Assembly (NCBI GenBank): GCA_964622305.1
Contig: CAZUPR010000004.1
Span: 1-52,577, forward strand
DNA: 52,577 nt
Direction: 5' to 3'
Source: SKKY01 sp964622305
GTDB lineage: Bacteria > Bacillota > Peptococcia > Peptococcales > SKKY01
Both the position numbers and the translations under genes were made by a program. Below, in pieces: positions 9,303-17,854 of the stretch (positions within the stretch are counted from its first letter, which is position 1; each line of letters opens with the position of its first letter). The notes below the pieces were generated by a model. It searched no databases and was not told where the DNA came from. It saw only the letters and a program-made list of their open reading frames with translations.

Positions 9303-10669
9303 AAAAAATTCATTTGATTGGTATAGGCGGAATTGGTATGAGTGCCATAGCTGGAATTTTACTTGAACAAGGCTATGAAGTTACTGGCTCCGATCTTAAA
9401 AAAACAAAAATCACAGAGAATTTAGAAAAATCTGGTGCCAAAATTGTTTATGAACATAGGGCAGATAACATTTCAGATACCCTGGCAGAAGTGATAGTTT
9501 CCTCAGCCATTGGTGAGAATAATGTTGAATATATTGAGGCTCTTAAGAAGTCTATCAGAATAAGGCCCAGGGCTGAAAAACTGGCAGAAATTATGAATTC
9601 AAAAAATGCTCTTTGTGTTGCCGGGGCTCATGGTAAAACCACAACTACTGGCATGCTCTACTGCATTCTTAAAGAGGCGGGAATAAAGCCCTCTGTTATG
9701 GTTGGTGGCATTCTTAATAATATCCAGGGTAACTACAAGCTTGACCAGGGTAATTATTTTGTTGCAGAAGCAGACGAAAGTGACCAGTCTTTTCTTATGC
9801 TTTCTCCTTATGGGACAATCATTACCAATATTGAAGATGACCACATGGAAAACTATGGCTCCATGGAAAAAATAATTAATGCCTTTGAACTCTTTCTTTC
9901 TGTTACTGAAAGGAAGGATTTAATAGCCCTTTGTATAGACAATGAAAACGTAAAAAAAATGAGTCAGGTTTTTCCAGAAGCTTTAACTTATTCTCTTGAT
10001 GATGCAGAAGCTAATTTTTATAGTAAAAACATCAGTTATGAGAATATTGGTATTGGCGGAGATATTTATCATGATGATAAGCTTCTTGGCAGGCTGCAAC
10101 TTAAAATTCCAGGTTTGCATAATTTACAAAATGCTATTGGTGCAACGGCACTGGCAATGAAGCTGGGTGTTTCTTTTGATGAGGTCCAGAGTGCATTTTT
10201 AAATTTTCATGGTGTAAACAGAAGATTTCAGATTATGCTCAATGAAGAAAACTTTACGGTTGTTGATGATTACGCTCACCACCCATCGGAAATAAGGGCC
10301 ACCCTTTCTGCAGCCCGTCAGGCTCACCAGGGGCATATAACCCTTATTTTTCAACCACACAGATATTCACGCACCCAGCAATTTCTCTCTGACTTTGCTC
10401 AAAGTTTTTCTTTGGCAGATAAATTACTCTTACTGCCAGTTTATTCTGCAGGCGAATGCCAGAGGACAGGGGCAACAAGCTTAGATATTTTCCAGGCAAT
10501 GTCTCCTCAAGATCAATCCAAGACAGTTTTACTGGATAACTTTTCTCAGGTTGAGGAATATATAAGTGATAGTCTTTTAGAGAATGAGCAAAATAATTTA
10601 ATAATGACTATGGGAGCTGGCGACGTTTTTCTAATTGCTGAATCATTGGCTAAATCTGGAGGGCAGTAA
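9299..10669 (+). CDS. murC: UDP-N-acetylmuramate--L-alanine ligase MurC
   Basis: First Mur ligase, adding L-Ala to UDP-MurNAc. The 456-residue protein opens with HLIGIGGIGMSAIAG, then has the ATP loop GAHGKTTTTG, EADESDQSFL, NIEDDHMENYG, GVNRRF, DDYAHHPSEI and FQPHRYSRT, a full MurC set. The start is TTG 9299, inside the end of murG (4-base overlap), with AAGGAAACAGGTG upstream. The normal N-terminus begins exactly there, so the TTG start is well supported. The next gene, murB, shares one base (TAATG). Confidence 0.97.
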   Translation: MKKIHLIGIGGIGMSAIAGILLEQGYEVTGSDLKKTKITENLEKSGAKIVYEHRADNISDTLAEVIVSSAIGENNVEYIEALKKSIRIRPRAEKLAEIMNSKNALCVAGAHGKTTTTGMLYCILKEAGIKPSVMVGGILNNIQGNYKLDQGNYFVAEADESDQSFLMLSPYGTIITNIEDDHMENYGSMEKIINAFELFLSVTERKDLIALCIDNENVKKMSQVFPEALTYSLDDAEANFYSKNISYENIGIGGDIYHDDKLLGRLQLKIPGLHNLQNAIGATALAMKLGVSFDEVQSAFLNFHGVNRRFQIMLNEENFTVVDDYAHHPSEIRATLSAARQAHQGHITLIFQPHRYSRTQQFLSDFAQSFSLADKLLLLPVYSAGECQRTGATSLDIFQAMSPQDQSKTVLLDNFSQVEEYISDSLLENEQNNLIMTMGAGDVFLIAESLAKSGGQ

Positions 10670-11532
10670 TGGAAATAAAAAAAGATGTAAGCATTTCCAC
10701 TTTGACTTCCTGGAAAACCTCCGGGACCGTTGCTCAATTATGGCTGGGGGAGGATGAAGCTGATCTTCTTAAGTTTGCCAAGGAAGAGAAAAAGGGGAAA
10801 AAGTTTTTCATTCTGGGTAAGGGTAGCAATTTACTCATTATGCCCGGACAAACTGATAAAATCTTTTTTAAACTTGGTCCATCTTTTGCCAATTATGATT
10901 TTTCCGGCCAAAAGTTAAGGGCAGGAGCAGCAGCCTCTCTTATGGGCTTGGCTCTTAAGGCAAGGGAATCTTCTCTAAGTGGCCTTGAATTTGCTTCTGG
11001 TATACCGGGATCTTTGGGTGGGGCTATCATCATGAATGCAGGAGCCCACGGCAGGGAAATGAAAGATATCCTCCAGGAAGTGAGAGTTTTTGATAAAGAG
11101 AGGGAGGACTTTCTTACCCTTTCTCCAGAAGAGATGGACTTTGATTATAGGAAATCTTTTTTAAAAAACCAATCACGCTATATTGTTATTGATGCTCTTA
11201 TTAAATTAAAATCTGCCGATAAGGATGAAATAAAAAACCTTATGGAGAACTATAAAGAGGGGAGATTAAAAAGTCAGCCCTGGGATTACCCCAGTGCCGG
11301 CAGCGTTTTTAAAAACCCTCCAGGCTTTTCGGCTGGCCAGCTTATAGATCAGGCAGGCTTAAAAGGCTTAGCTATTAATAAAGCTCAGATATCAGAAAAA
11401 CATGGGAATTTTATCATCAATCTTGGCGGAGCAGATTCTCAGGATATTTTACTGCTAATAGAGAATGTTGAAAAACTTATAAAAGAAAAATATAATATTC
11501 ATTTAGAAAGAGAAGTAATAGTAATTGATTAG
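10669..11532 (+). CDS. murB: UDP-N-acetylenolpyruvoylglucosamine reductase MurB
   Basis: FAD/NADPH enzyme that reduces UDP-GlcNAc-enolpyruvate to UDP-MurNAc. The 287-residue protein has the FAD-binding LGKGSNLL, SGIPGSLGGAIIMNAGAHG, and YPSAGSVFKNP with the catalytic serine, plus the C-terminal EKHGNFIINLG. Length fits the Gram-positive (type II) form. Its ATG overlaps the murC stop (TAATG), so it is probably translationally coupled. The sequence after its stop holds a promoter for ftsQ-ftsZ, and I see no terminator hairpin. Confidence 0.96.
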   Translation: MEIKKDVSISTLTSWKTSGTVAQLWLGEDEADLLKFAKEEKKGKKFFILGKGSNLLIMPGQTDKIFFKLGPSFANYDFSGQKLRAGAAASLMGLALKARESSLSGLEFASGIPGSLGGAIIMNAGAHGREMKDILQEVRVFDKEREDFLTLSPEEMDFDYRKSFLKNQSRYIVIDALIKLKSADKDEIKNLMENYKEGRLKSQPWDYPSAGSVFKNPPGFSAGQLIDQAGLKGLAINKAQISEKHGNFIINLGGADSQDILLLIENVEKLIKEKYNIHLEREVIVID

Positions 11533-11576
11533 ACTTGTAACTATTAAAAATCGTTGTTTTCCCGGGCTTTAATATT

Positions 11577-11585
11577 TGATATAAT
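11577..11585 (+). promoter_or_regulatory. Extended -10 promoter for ftsQ-ftsZ
   Basis: TGATATAAT at 11577-11585 is a perfect TATAAT with an upstream TGn extension. The best -35-like element (TTGTTT, 11554-11559) is 20 bases away, too far to be canonical, so this would be an extended -10 promoter. It sits in the only sizeable gap between murB and ftsQ and would give ftsQ-ftsZ transcription independent of the long mur operon. Inference from sequence only. Confidence 0.6.
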
Positions 11586-11608
11586 AAAGAGAAGTTAAAG
11601 GTGATGAT

Positions 11609-12385
11609 TTGGTTACAGACATAAAAAAATATAAGCAGGAAAAAAAGAAACAAAAGAGCAGGACAGTTTTTAGCAGGATCCTGATTTTCTTGGTAAAATT
11701 TCTAATCGTAACAGGAATCTTCCTGGCTCTGATTTTATATGTCCCAATTTTCAAAGTGGCTGATGCTCAGATATCAGGTCTTTATTATCTTGAAAAAAAT
11801 GCCCTGGACACTCAGCTGGATGAAATTAGAGGAAAAAACATTGTCTTTTTGAATAAAAATGAGATAAAAGCTAGTTTTAAGACTAACAGTTATGTTAAAG
11901 AAGTTGAGCTTAAAAGAAAATTCCCAAATAAAATAATGGTAGAGATTACTGAGAGAAAGCCTTTAGCACTTTTAGTAACAAGTGATGGTTTTATTCAGGT
12001 AAGTCAGGAAGCAATTTTTCTTGATATCAGGCAGTCGCCAGGAAAATATGATTTACCCTTTATTACTGGAATTGAACTGTATGCTATTCCAGGTGTGGGC
12101 AAAGTAATAGAAGATGATTATTTAAAAGAGGCTCTGCACATCATCTCAAGCTCCAAGGGTGCTTTAATGAATAAAATTGCAGAAATTAATGTAGATAACA
12201 AAAGGATAATAGCGTACACTAGAAATGGTATACAAGTACTGATTGGTGATTCGGCAGATATTGACAACAAGCTAAAAATGCTGGAAAGTATTATAGAAGA
12301 AATCGTTGATGTTAGTATTTCCCTTTCAGAAATAGATTATATAGATTTAAGATTTAAAGATTCATACGTGATTAAAAAGAAATAA
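11609..12385 (+). CDS. ftsQ: Cell division protein FtsQ/DivIB
   Basis: Bitopic division protein of 258 residues. A very basic N-terminus (about 1-20) and one membrane segment (about 22-46) are followed by a POTRA domain at about 47-117 containing VKEVELKRKFPNKIMVEITERKP, whose pattern (VKEVEL...PNKI.VEI.ERKP) is typical, then the FtsQ/DivIB beta domain. It starts at TTG 11609, with AAAGGTGAT just upstream; the nearby GTG and ATG are out of frame. It acts with FtsL and DivIC as a septal scaffold. Directly upstream of ftsZ, with no ftsA between them. Confidence 0.9.
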   Translation: MVTDIKKYKQEKKKQKSRTVFSRILIFLVKFLIVTGIFLALILYVPIFKVADAQISGLYYLEKNALDTQLDEIRGKNIVFLNKNEIKASFKTNSYVKEVELKRKFPNKIMVEITERKPLALLVTSDGFIQVSQEAIFLDIRQSPGKYDLPFITGIELYAIPGVGKVIEDDYLKEALHIISSSKGALMNKIAEINVDNKRIIAYTRNGIQVLIGDSADIDNKLKMLESIIEEIVDVSISLSEIDYIDLRFKDSYVIKKK

Positions 12386-12406
12386 TGACCGAAAGGAGAA
12401 AAGTTT

Positions 12407-13462
12407 ATGTTTGAGCAGTTTGATCATTCTAACAAGTTAGCTACTATAAAGGTGATTGGGGTAGGTGGCGGTGGTAACAACGCAGTAAACCGGATGATAG
12501 AAGCAAATATAGTAGATGTTGAGTTTATAGCTGTAAATACCGATGCTCAAGCTTTAATCTCATCTCAGGCACCAGTAAGAATGCAAATTGGTGAAAAGTT
12601 AACCAGAGGGCTTGGAGCTGGCGCTAATCCGGAAATTGGTAAGGAAGCTGCAGAAGAAAGCCGTGAAGATTTAATTAACGTCCTTAAGGGCAGCGACATG
12701 ATTTTTGTAACAGCTGGTATGGGCGGCGGCACAGGTACAGGCGCTGCACCGGTAATTGCTCAGATTGCCAAAGAACTGGGTGCCTTAACTATCGCAGTAG
12801 TAACTAAACCCTTCTCCTTTGAAGGTTCCATGAGAAATAAGCATGCCGGCGAAGGAATCGAAAAATTAAGGGACGCCGTTGACACACTTATTACCATACA
12901 AAATGATAAAATATTTGAAGTAGTAGAAAAAAGAGTACCTATAAACCAACAATTTAGAATTGCTGACGATATCTTGCGTCAGGGTGTTCAGGGTATTTCT
13001 GATTTAATCAATAAGCCTGGTTTAATTAACCTTGACCTTTCAGACGTTAAAACAATTATGAAAGATAAGGGAACAGCAATTATGGGCATAGGTGTTGCTA
13101 CTGGTGATGACAGAGCTATTAAGGCTGTTACAGCAGCTATTTCTTCTCCTTTACTGGAAACCAATTTAAATGGAGCTCAGGGAATTATTCTTAACTTTAC
13201 TGGTTCCGATACCCTTTCAATGGATGAAATCCGTGATGCCACTGAAGAAGTTAATAAACTGGCTGGTAAAAACTGCAACGTTATTCTTGGAGCTGTAATT
13301 GATGAGGCAATTAACTCTGATGAGATTAGAGTTACTGTAGTTGCCACGGGCTTCGATGAAGAAAAAGGAAATAAGATTACTAAAGAGTTTGCTATGGATA
13401 CTACAAGTGACGATGATGATATCGATATTCCTGATTTTATCAGGCAAAGCAGAAACTGGTAA
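12407..13462 (+). CDS. ftsZ: Cell division GTPase FtsZ
   Basis: Tubulin-like GTPase that forms the Z ring. The 351-residue protein has GVGGGGNNAVNRM (about 18-30), the tubulin signature GGGTGTGAAP (about 107-116) and NLDLSDVKTIM in the T7 catalytic loop. The C-terminal binding peptide IPDFIRQSRNW occupies the last 11 residues. The linker between the globular core and that tail is only about 20 residues and includes a run of aspartates, shorter than in many FtsZ proteins. AAAGGAG precedes ATG 12407. A strong terminator follows, so ftsZ ends its transcript. Confidence 0.98.
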   Translation: MFEQFDHSNKLATIKVIGVGGGGNNAVNRMIEANIVDVEFIAVNTDAQALISSQAPVRMQIGEKLTRGLGAGANPEIGKEAAEESREDLINVLKGSDMIFVTAGMGGGTGTGAAPVIAQIAKELGALTIAVVTKPFSFEGSMRNKHAGEGIEKLRDAVDTLITIQNDKIFEVVEKRVPINQQFRIADDILRQGVQGISDLINKPGLINLDLSDVKTIMKDKGTAIMGIGVATGDDRAIKAVTAAISSPLLETNLNGAQGIILNFTGSDTLSMDEIRDATEEVNKLAGKNCNVILGAVIDEAINSDEIRVTVVATGFDEEKGNKITKEFAMDTTSDDDDIDIPDFIRQSRNW

Positions 13463-13469
13463 TTTAGGG

Positions 13470-13500
13470 GCTATTGAGCCAGACTCAATAGCTTTTTTTT
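13470..13500 (+). terminator. Intrinsic terminator after ftsZ
   Basis: GCTATTGAG (13470-13478), loop CCAGA, CTCAATAGC (13484-13492), then eight T residues. This perfect 9-bp stem closes the dcw transcript and separates it from nrdR. Confidence 0.93.
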
Positions 13501-13527
13501 ATAAAAATAATCAGAGGAGGCAAGAAA

Positions 13528-13992
13528 ATGAATTGCCCTTTTTGTAATACCTATGATACGAAAGTTTTAGACACAAGAGCCGCTGATGAAGGCCGCTCTA
13601 TACGCCGCAGGAGAGAGTGCAACAGTTGTCAAAAAAGGTTTACAACCTATGAGAAACTAGAGAGTATTCCATTGGTGGTTGTAAAAAAAGATGGCAGAAG
13701 AGATATCTTTGACTCCGATAAAATTTTAAGAGGCCTTATTAAAGCATGTGAAAAAAGGCCTGTCAGTATAGAAGAACTCGAAAAGATGGTTGCTGATATC
13801 GAAAGAAGCCTTAGTAACAATATGGATAAGGAAATCACAACAACCATTATCGGCGAAGAAGTTATGAAGAGATTAAAAGATATAGATGAAGTTGCCTATG
13901 TTAGATTTGCTTCAGTTTACCGGGAATTTAAAGATGTAAACACTTTCCTGAAAGAAATTGAGGAGCTCATTTTAAAAAATGAAAAAAATTAA
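13528..13992 (+). CDS. nrdR: Transcriptional repressor NrdR
   Basis: Zinc-ribbon plus ATP-cone repressor of ribonucleotide reductase genes, 154 residues. The zinc ribbon uses C3, C6, C31 and C34 with RRRREC between the pairs. The ATP-cone covers about 49-139 and starts VVVKKDGRRDIFD. It senses ATP/dATP and binds NrdR boxes at nrd promoters; no nrd gene is present in this window. AGAGGAGG precedes ATG 13528. It overlaps pgeF by 14 bases. In many sporulating relatives spoIIGA, sigE and sigG would be found in this interval; they are not here. Confidence 0.96.
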   Translation: MNCPFCNTYDTKVLDTRAADEGRSIRRRRECNSCQKRFTTYEKLESIPLVVVKKDGRRDIFDSDKILRGLIKACEKRPVSIEELEKMVADIERSLSNNMDKEITTTIIGEEVMKRLKDIDEVAYVRFASVYREFKDVNTFLKEIEELILKNEKN

Positions 13993-14728
13993 GCTCTATG
14001 GCAGGGGAGGATTTTCAGAAGATACTGATCTCCTTTATGCTTTTACCGGCAAGGAGTCAGGTTTTAGTCAGGGAGCTTGTAGAGGCCTTAATCTAGCCTT
14101 ACACGTGGGTGATAACCCAGAAAAGGTTATGAGGAACCGCCTTCTTTTGGCTGAGGAATTGGACTTTAATTTGCAAGCATTAAGCTGGGCCGATCAGGTC
14201 CATGGAGACCAAATCTTTCTCCTTAAAAAAAAGGAAGAGGCTGGTTTTCTTGGATCATTTGACGCCATAATTACTGATTTACCAGGGATTCCTCTAATGA
14301 CTATGTTTGCTGATTGCATTCCGATTCTTCTTTTTGACCATAAAAAAAGAGTCATAGCCAGCGTTCATGCCGGCTGGAAGGGAACCTACCTTGAAATAGC
14401 TGGTAAAACTGTAAAGAAGATGATTGAGGAATACGCAAGTAATCCCAAAGATATCCAGGCCATGATTGGCCCAGGAATTTGTAAAGAACATTATACAGTT
14501 GGTGAAGATTTAATTGAAAAATTTCAGGAAAAATTTCCTCAACTGATAGTAAAAAATGATTCTAATTTAGATTTAAAGGAAATTAACAGAAGTATCCTAA
14601 AAAAAGCTGGCTTGGAAAAGATAGTAGACCTCAAGCTCTGTACAGTTTGTCAGAAGGAAAAATTTTTCAGCTACCGGCTGGATGCTGGCAAAACAGGAAG
14701 GATTGCAGCAATAATTATGCTCAGATAA
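13979..14728 (+). CDS. pgeF: Peptidoglycan editing factor PgeF (YlmD/YfiH, multicopper polyphenol oxidase-like)
   Basis: DUF152 family protein, 249 residues. Metal-site and family motifs are WADQVHGD, MTMFADCIPILLFD and SVHAGWKGT, with a late Cys-x-x-Cys and FFSYR. Family members have been described as purine nucleoside-processing enzymes and as factors preventing mis-incorporation of serine into the peptidoglycan stem; the sequence alone does not choose. Position matches B. subtilis ylmD, between the ftsZ region and yggS/ylmE. Confidence 0.92.
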   Translation: MKKIKLYGRGGFSEDTDLLYAFTGKESGFSQGACRGLNLALHVGDNPEKVMRNRLLLAEELDFNLQALSWADQVHGDQIFLLKKKEEAGFLGSFDAIITDLPGIPLMTMFADCIPILLFDHKKRVIASVHAGWKGTYLEIAGKTVKKMIEEYASNPKDIQAMIGPGICKEHYTVGEDLIEKFQEKFPQLIVKNDSNLDLKEINRSILKKAGLEKIVDLKLCTVCQKEKFFSYRLDAGKTGRIAAIIMLR

Positions 14729-14739
14729 AAGGAGATTCA

Positions 14740-15624
14740 ATGAAGGCTAATAAGGTTTTTCAATTCGTTCTGTTCATTTTTCTCTTGATTTTTTTATTGA
14801 ACAGTTCCTATAATTTTATCCTTAACACTTTTATAATTAAAACAGAAATTTTACAAGAAACTACCTATCTCAAGGGCTATGATACCAGTGCCTATATCTT
14901 TTTTAATGAAAGGCTGGTAAAGGCAAATTCGGATGGTATTTTTAAGCCCAGCGTAATAGAAGGCCAAAGGGTTGGTAATAAGCAAGTTCTGGGCCATTTA
15001 GCAGGCAAAGAAGTTTTAAGCTCAATGAGTGGAGTAGTCTCTTTTAAATACGATAAACTGGAAGAAGCGGACAATCCTTTTGATTCATCAACTTTTAATC
15101 TGGAAGCAATAAAGGAATTTAATACAGATTTTGATAATAGTAAAAAAGAATCATATTTGCAGGGCGAGATACTTTTAAAGATTACAGACAATCTGGTCAA
15201 GGGTAAAATATATTTAGAACTCCCTATTGATTCCTTTAAAGAACCTATAAAAGAAGGAGAAATCATCAAGTTTAAATTCTCAGGTGATGAGAATCCTCTT
15301 AGGGGCCAGGTAATTAATTTAAAAGGCATAGGCCAAAAAGCAATACTTTTATTGAATTTTTTAGATAACCCAACAAATCCAAAAAGAGTGGAAGAGGTAA
15401 AAATTATCACCGAAGAAATTAAAACCTACCTGATTCCACAAAAAGCGATTGTTAACAAAGATGGAAAAACTGGGGTTTATCAGGTTTCTAAAGGACTTAT
15501 TGTTTTTAAGGAAATTAACTCATTAGAAATAGAAGACGGTCACATTTTTACTGATAGTTTTACCAGTGCAAGCGAAATTATCAGTAATCCCCGTTTTGTT
15601 TCTGAAGGAAGATATATAAGATAG
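14740..15624 (+). CDS. Membrane-anchored HlyD-like protein of unknown role
   Basis: 294 residues with one N-terminal membrane segment (about 7-29), then a mostly beta extracytoplasmic part. A lipoyl-like GSVxG pattern (FKPSVIEGQRVGNKQVLGHL, then SSMSGVVSFKYD) and a later beta-barrel-like region (IPQKAIVNKDGKTGVYQV) resemble HlyD/RND membrane-fusion adaptors. I chose ATG 14740 because AAAAGGAG lies directly upstream; an in-frame ATG at 14647 is inside pgeF and has no ribosome-binding site. No partner ABC or RND transporter is adjacent. It sits between ylmD and ylmE homologues inside the division neighbourhood, hinting at an envelope role, but that is inference. Confidence 0.7.
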   Translation: MKANKVFQFVLFIFLLIFLLNSSYNFILNTFIIKTEILQETTYLKGYDTSAYIFFNERLVKANSDGIFKPSVIEGQRVGNKQVLGHLAGKEVLSSMSGVVSFKYDKLEEADNPFDSSTFNLEAIKEFNTDFDNSKKESYLQGEILLKITDNLVKGKIYLELPIDSFKEPIKEGEIIKFKFSGDENPLRGQVINLKGIGQKAILLLNFLDNPTNPKRVEEVKIITEEIKTYLIPQKAIVNKDGKTGVYQVSKGLIVFKEINSLEIEDGHIFTDSFTSASEIISNPRFVSEGRYIR

Positions 15625-15635
15625 AGAGGATTTTC

Positions 15636-16286
15636 ATGTCAATAAAGGAAAATTATGATAAAATAATTAAATCAATAAATAATCGAGCCCAGCTTATTGC
15701 TGTTGTTAAGGGACAGTCAAAGGAGAATCTTCTGGACTTGTTGGCGGCTGGCCAGAAAATTTTTGCAGAAAACAAGGTCCAGGATCTTTTAGATAAGAAT
15801 GAAAGCCTGGAAGATGAAAAAATCACCTGGCATTTTATTGGTCATTTGCAAAGAAATAAAGTAAAATACATAATAGACAAGGTGGAGTTAATTCATTCCC
15901 TTGACAGCAAAAGACTTGCAGAGGAAGTGTCTAAAAGGGCACTTGCTCAAGGCAGACTTGTAAATTGCCTGATTCAGGTAAATACAGGTCAGGAAGATCA
16001 AAAGCATGGCATCAATTTTTCAGAGGCTGAGCATTTCCTGGAAAGTATTCAGGATTTGCAAGGCATAAGAATTCTAGGCCTAATGGCAGTAACTCCTTTT
16101 TGCCAGGATCCTGAAGATGCCAGAAAGTATTTTAAGCAAATGAAAGATCTTTTTGAAAAATTAAAAAAACAAAAGTATAATAATGCAGACTTACAACATC
16201 TTTCAATGGGTATGAGTAACGATTACCATATAGCCCTTGAAGAAGGTGCTGATATGGTAAGAATCGGCAGTTCACTATTTGCTTGA
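15636..16286 (+). CDS. yggS: YggS family PLP homeostasis protein (YlmE)
   Basis: Single-domain alanine-racemase-fold protein that binds pyridoxal phosphate; 216 residues. The PLP lysine is K25 in IAVVKGQ. The family segments FAENKVQ, WHFIGHLQRNK and the C-terminal LSMGMSNDYHIALEEGADMVRIG pattern (SMGMS...A...GAD.VRIGS) are all present. It has no known catalytic activity of its own and affects PLP and amino-acid pools. Next to sepF, as in B. subtilis ylmE-sepF. Confidence 0.94.
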   Translation: MSIKENYDKIIKSINNRAQLIAVVKGQSKENLLDLLAAGQKIFAENKVQDLLDKNESLEDEKITWHFIGHLQRNKVKYIIDKVELIHSLDSKRLAEEVSKRALAQGRLVNCLIQVNTGQEDQKHGINFSEAEHFLESIQDLQGIRILGLMAVTPFCQDPEDARKYFKQMKDLFEKLKKQKYNNADLQHLSMGMSNDYHIALEEGADMVRIGSSLFA

Positions 16287-16302
16287 GAGGAGAACAATAA
16301 TT

Positions 16303-16761
16303 ATGGCTTTTAAAGGTATTTGGGAAGCTTTAGGCTTTGGTGACTCAGAAAGAGAAGAAAGAGAAGATTTCTTTGAGGATATGCAGGAAGAAAACAATTA
16401 TATTCCAGTCCAAAAGGACAGGCCATCAAACCTGGTTGCACTAAAAAGTGATAAGGTTAGTGTGGTAGTAGTTGAACCAACAAATTTTGAAGAAGCTCCA
16501 ATTATTGCCGACAATCTAAAAGACAGAAGACCAGTTATTATTAATATGGAAAATGCTGATCCTGTTCTTGTTAGAAGAATGATTGACTTTATAGGTGGGA
16601 TTTCCTATGCCATCGGTGGGACTATGCAAAAAATTGGCTATAAAATTATTTTAGTAGTTCCTCCAAATGTAAATATTTCAGGTGAATTAAGAGAAACATA
16701 CGGGCAACAAGATCAGGAAGAGGTTTTTGCTTGGGTAACCCAGTATGACAGGGAGGACTAA
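16303..16761 (+). CDS. sepF: Cell division protein SepF
   Basis: Membrane-binding FtsZ anchor and bundling protein, 152 residues. The N-terminal amphipathic helix (MAFKGIWEALGFGD) is followed by an acidic linker and the SepF core with VVVEPTNFEEAP, RRPVIINMENAD and DFIGGISYAIGG. An in-frame TTG at 16279 would add eight residues, but GAGAGGAG before ATG 16303 and the conserved amphipathic start decide the shorter form. With no ftsA in the cluster, SepF is the obvious membrane tether for FtsZ visible here. Confidence 0.95.
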   Translation: MAFKGIWEALGFGDSEREEREDFFEDMQEENNYIPVQKDRPSNLVALKSDKVSVVVVEPTNFEEAPIIADNLKDRRPVIINMENADPVLVRRMIDFIGGISYAIGGTMQKIGYKIILVVPPNVNISGELRETYGQQDQEEVFAWVTQYDRED

Positions 16762-16763
16762 GT

Positions 16764-17558
16764 TTGGAAAAGATCGGTTTCATAGGTTGTGGAAATATGG
16801 CCGAAGCAATTATCAAAGGACTTGTTAAAAGAGACCAGTCCTTTTCTGAAAAGATATTTGGCTTTGATATTTCCAATCAGAGATTGTCCTATATGGAAAG
16901 TGAGTACGGCATAAGCTGCCTGGAATCAGAAACTGAAGTTTTCAGCCAGGTGGATTATGTCTTTTTTGCCATAAAGCCACAAGTGTTTCCTCAGATAAAA
17001 AAGGCTGGAATAGGCAAAGATTATAAGGGAATTATTATTAGTATTATGGCTGGAGTTGATCTTAATTCTTTAAGGGAAGCTTTTCCTCAGGCCCAGCTGG
17101 TAAGAACAATGCCAAACCTGCCTGCTCTTGTAGGCCATGGTGTAACAGGCATTTGTTATTCTGATGGTTTTTCCACTGAAAGAAAAGATGAAATTGAAAG
17201 ACTCTTACAATCTATCGGGCAAAGCCTGGTGATTGAAGAGAAAAATATAAATGCTCTGACTGGCCTTAGTGGCAGTGGACCTGCCTTTGTTTTTCTTTTT
17301 GCTGAAGCTATGGCAGATGCAGGAGTATATTGTGGCCTTAGTCGTGAAGATGCCGCTTTTTTAGCAGCAGCCACCTTGTCTGGTTCTGCCCAGATGTTGC
17401 TTGAAACCAAAGAACATCCTGGTCAGTTAAAGGATAGGGTTGCCTCACCTGCTGGCACTACAATTGAAGGAATAAAAGCCCTTGAAGAAAATTCTTTCCG
17501 GGATGCAGTAATGACAGCTGTTATTGAGAGTTACAAAAAGGCTCAAGAATTAAAGTAA
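16764..17558 (+). CDS. proC: Pyrroline-5-carboxylate reductase
   Basis: Last step of proline synthesis, reducing pyrroline-5-carboxylate with NAD(P)H. The 264-residue protein has the Rossmann start IGFIGCGNMAEAIIKG, FFAIKPQV, VRTMPNLPALVGHG, and the C-terminal signature LTGLSGSGPAFVF with VASPAGTTIEG. The start is TTG 16764, two bases after the sepF stop, with GGGAGGAC upstream. A metabolic gene inside a division operon; sepF-proC-yggT order is known from several bacteria. Confidence 0.96.
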   Translation: MEKIGFIGCGNMAEAIIKGLVKRDQSFSEKIFGFDISNQRLSYMESEYGISCLESETEVFSQVDYVFFAIKPQVFPQIKKAGIGKDYKGIIISIMAGVDLNSLREAFPQAQLVRTMPNLPALVGHGVTGICYSDGFSTERKDEIERLLQSIGQSLVIEEKNINALTGLSGSGPAFVFLFAEAMADAGVYCGLSREDAAFLAAATLSGSAQMLLETKEHPGQLKDRVASPAGTTIEGIKALEENSFRDAVMTAVIESYKKAQELK

Positions 17559-17570
17559 GGGGTGTAGTTT

Positions 17571-17837
17571 TTGTATATATTAATTCAAATAGTAGATGTA
17601 TCCTTTGATGTTTTTTACTGGATGATGATTGGGCGGGTTATCTTGTCCTGGATCTCTCCAGGAGTTAATAACAAATGGATAGATTTTGTTGTAGAAATAA
17701 CAGATTACATTTTAGTGCCCATAAAAAGGTTAATCCCTACTTCAATGGGTGGGGTAGATTTCTCGCCGATTTTGGCAATATTTTTGCTTAGTTATTTAAA
17801 GAAATTATTGATAAGCATTCTTTATTCCATGATGTAA
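17571..17837 (+). CDS. YggT family membrane protein (YlmG)
   Basis: Small membrane protein, 88 residues, with two hydrophobic segments (about 1-28 and 62-85). Family motifs RVILSW, TDYILVPIKRLIP and GGVDFSPILA are clear. It starts at TTG 17571 with AAGGGGTG upstream. The molecular role is unproven; it is generally located with sepF/ylmH and linked to osmotic or division functions in other organisms. Confidence 0.88.
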   Translation: MYILIQIVDVSFDVFYWMMIGRVILSWISPGVNNKWIDFVVEITDYILVPIKRLIPTSMGGVDFSPILAIFLLSYLKKLLISILYSMM

Positions 17838-17854
17838 AAGGTAAAGGATTTATT

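Noticed and set aside
14892..15410. Open reading frame of 172 codons on the minus strand opposite the HlyD-like gene
   Set aside because: No ribosome-binding site, no motif, fully inside a gene with good start signals on the plus strand.
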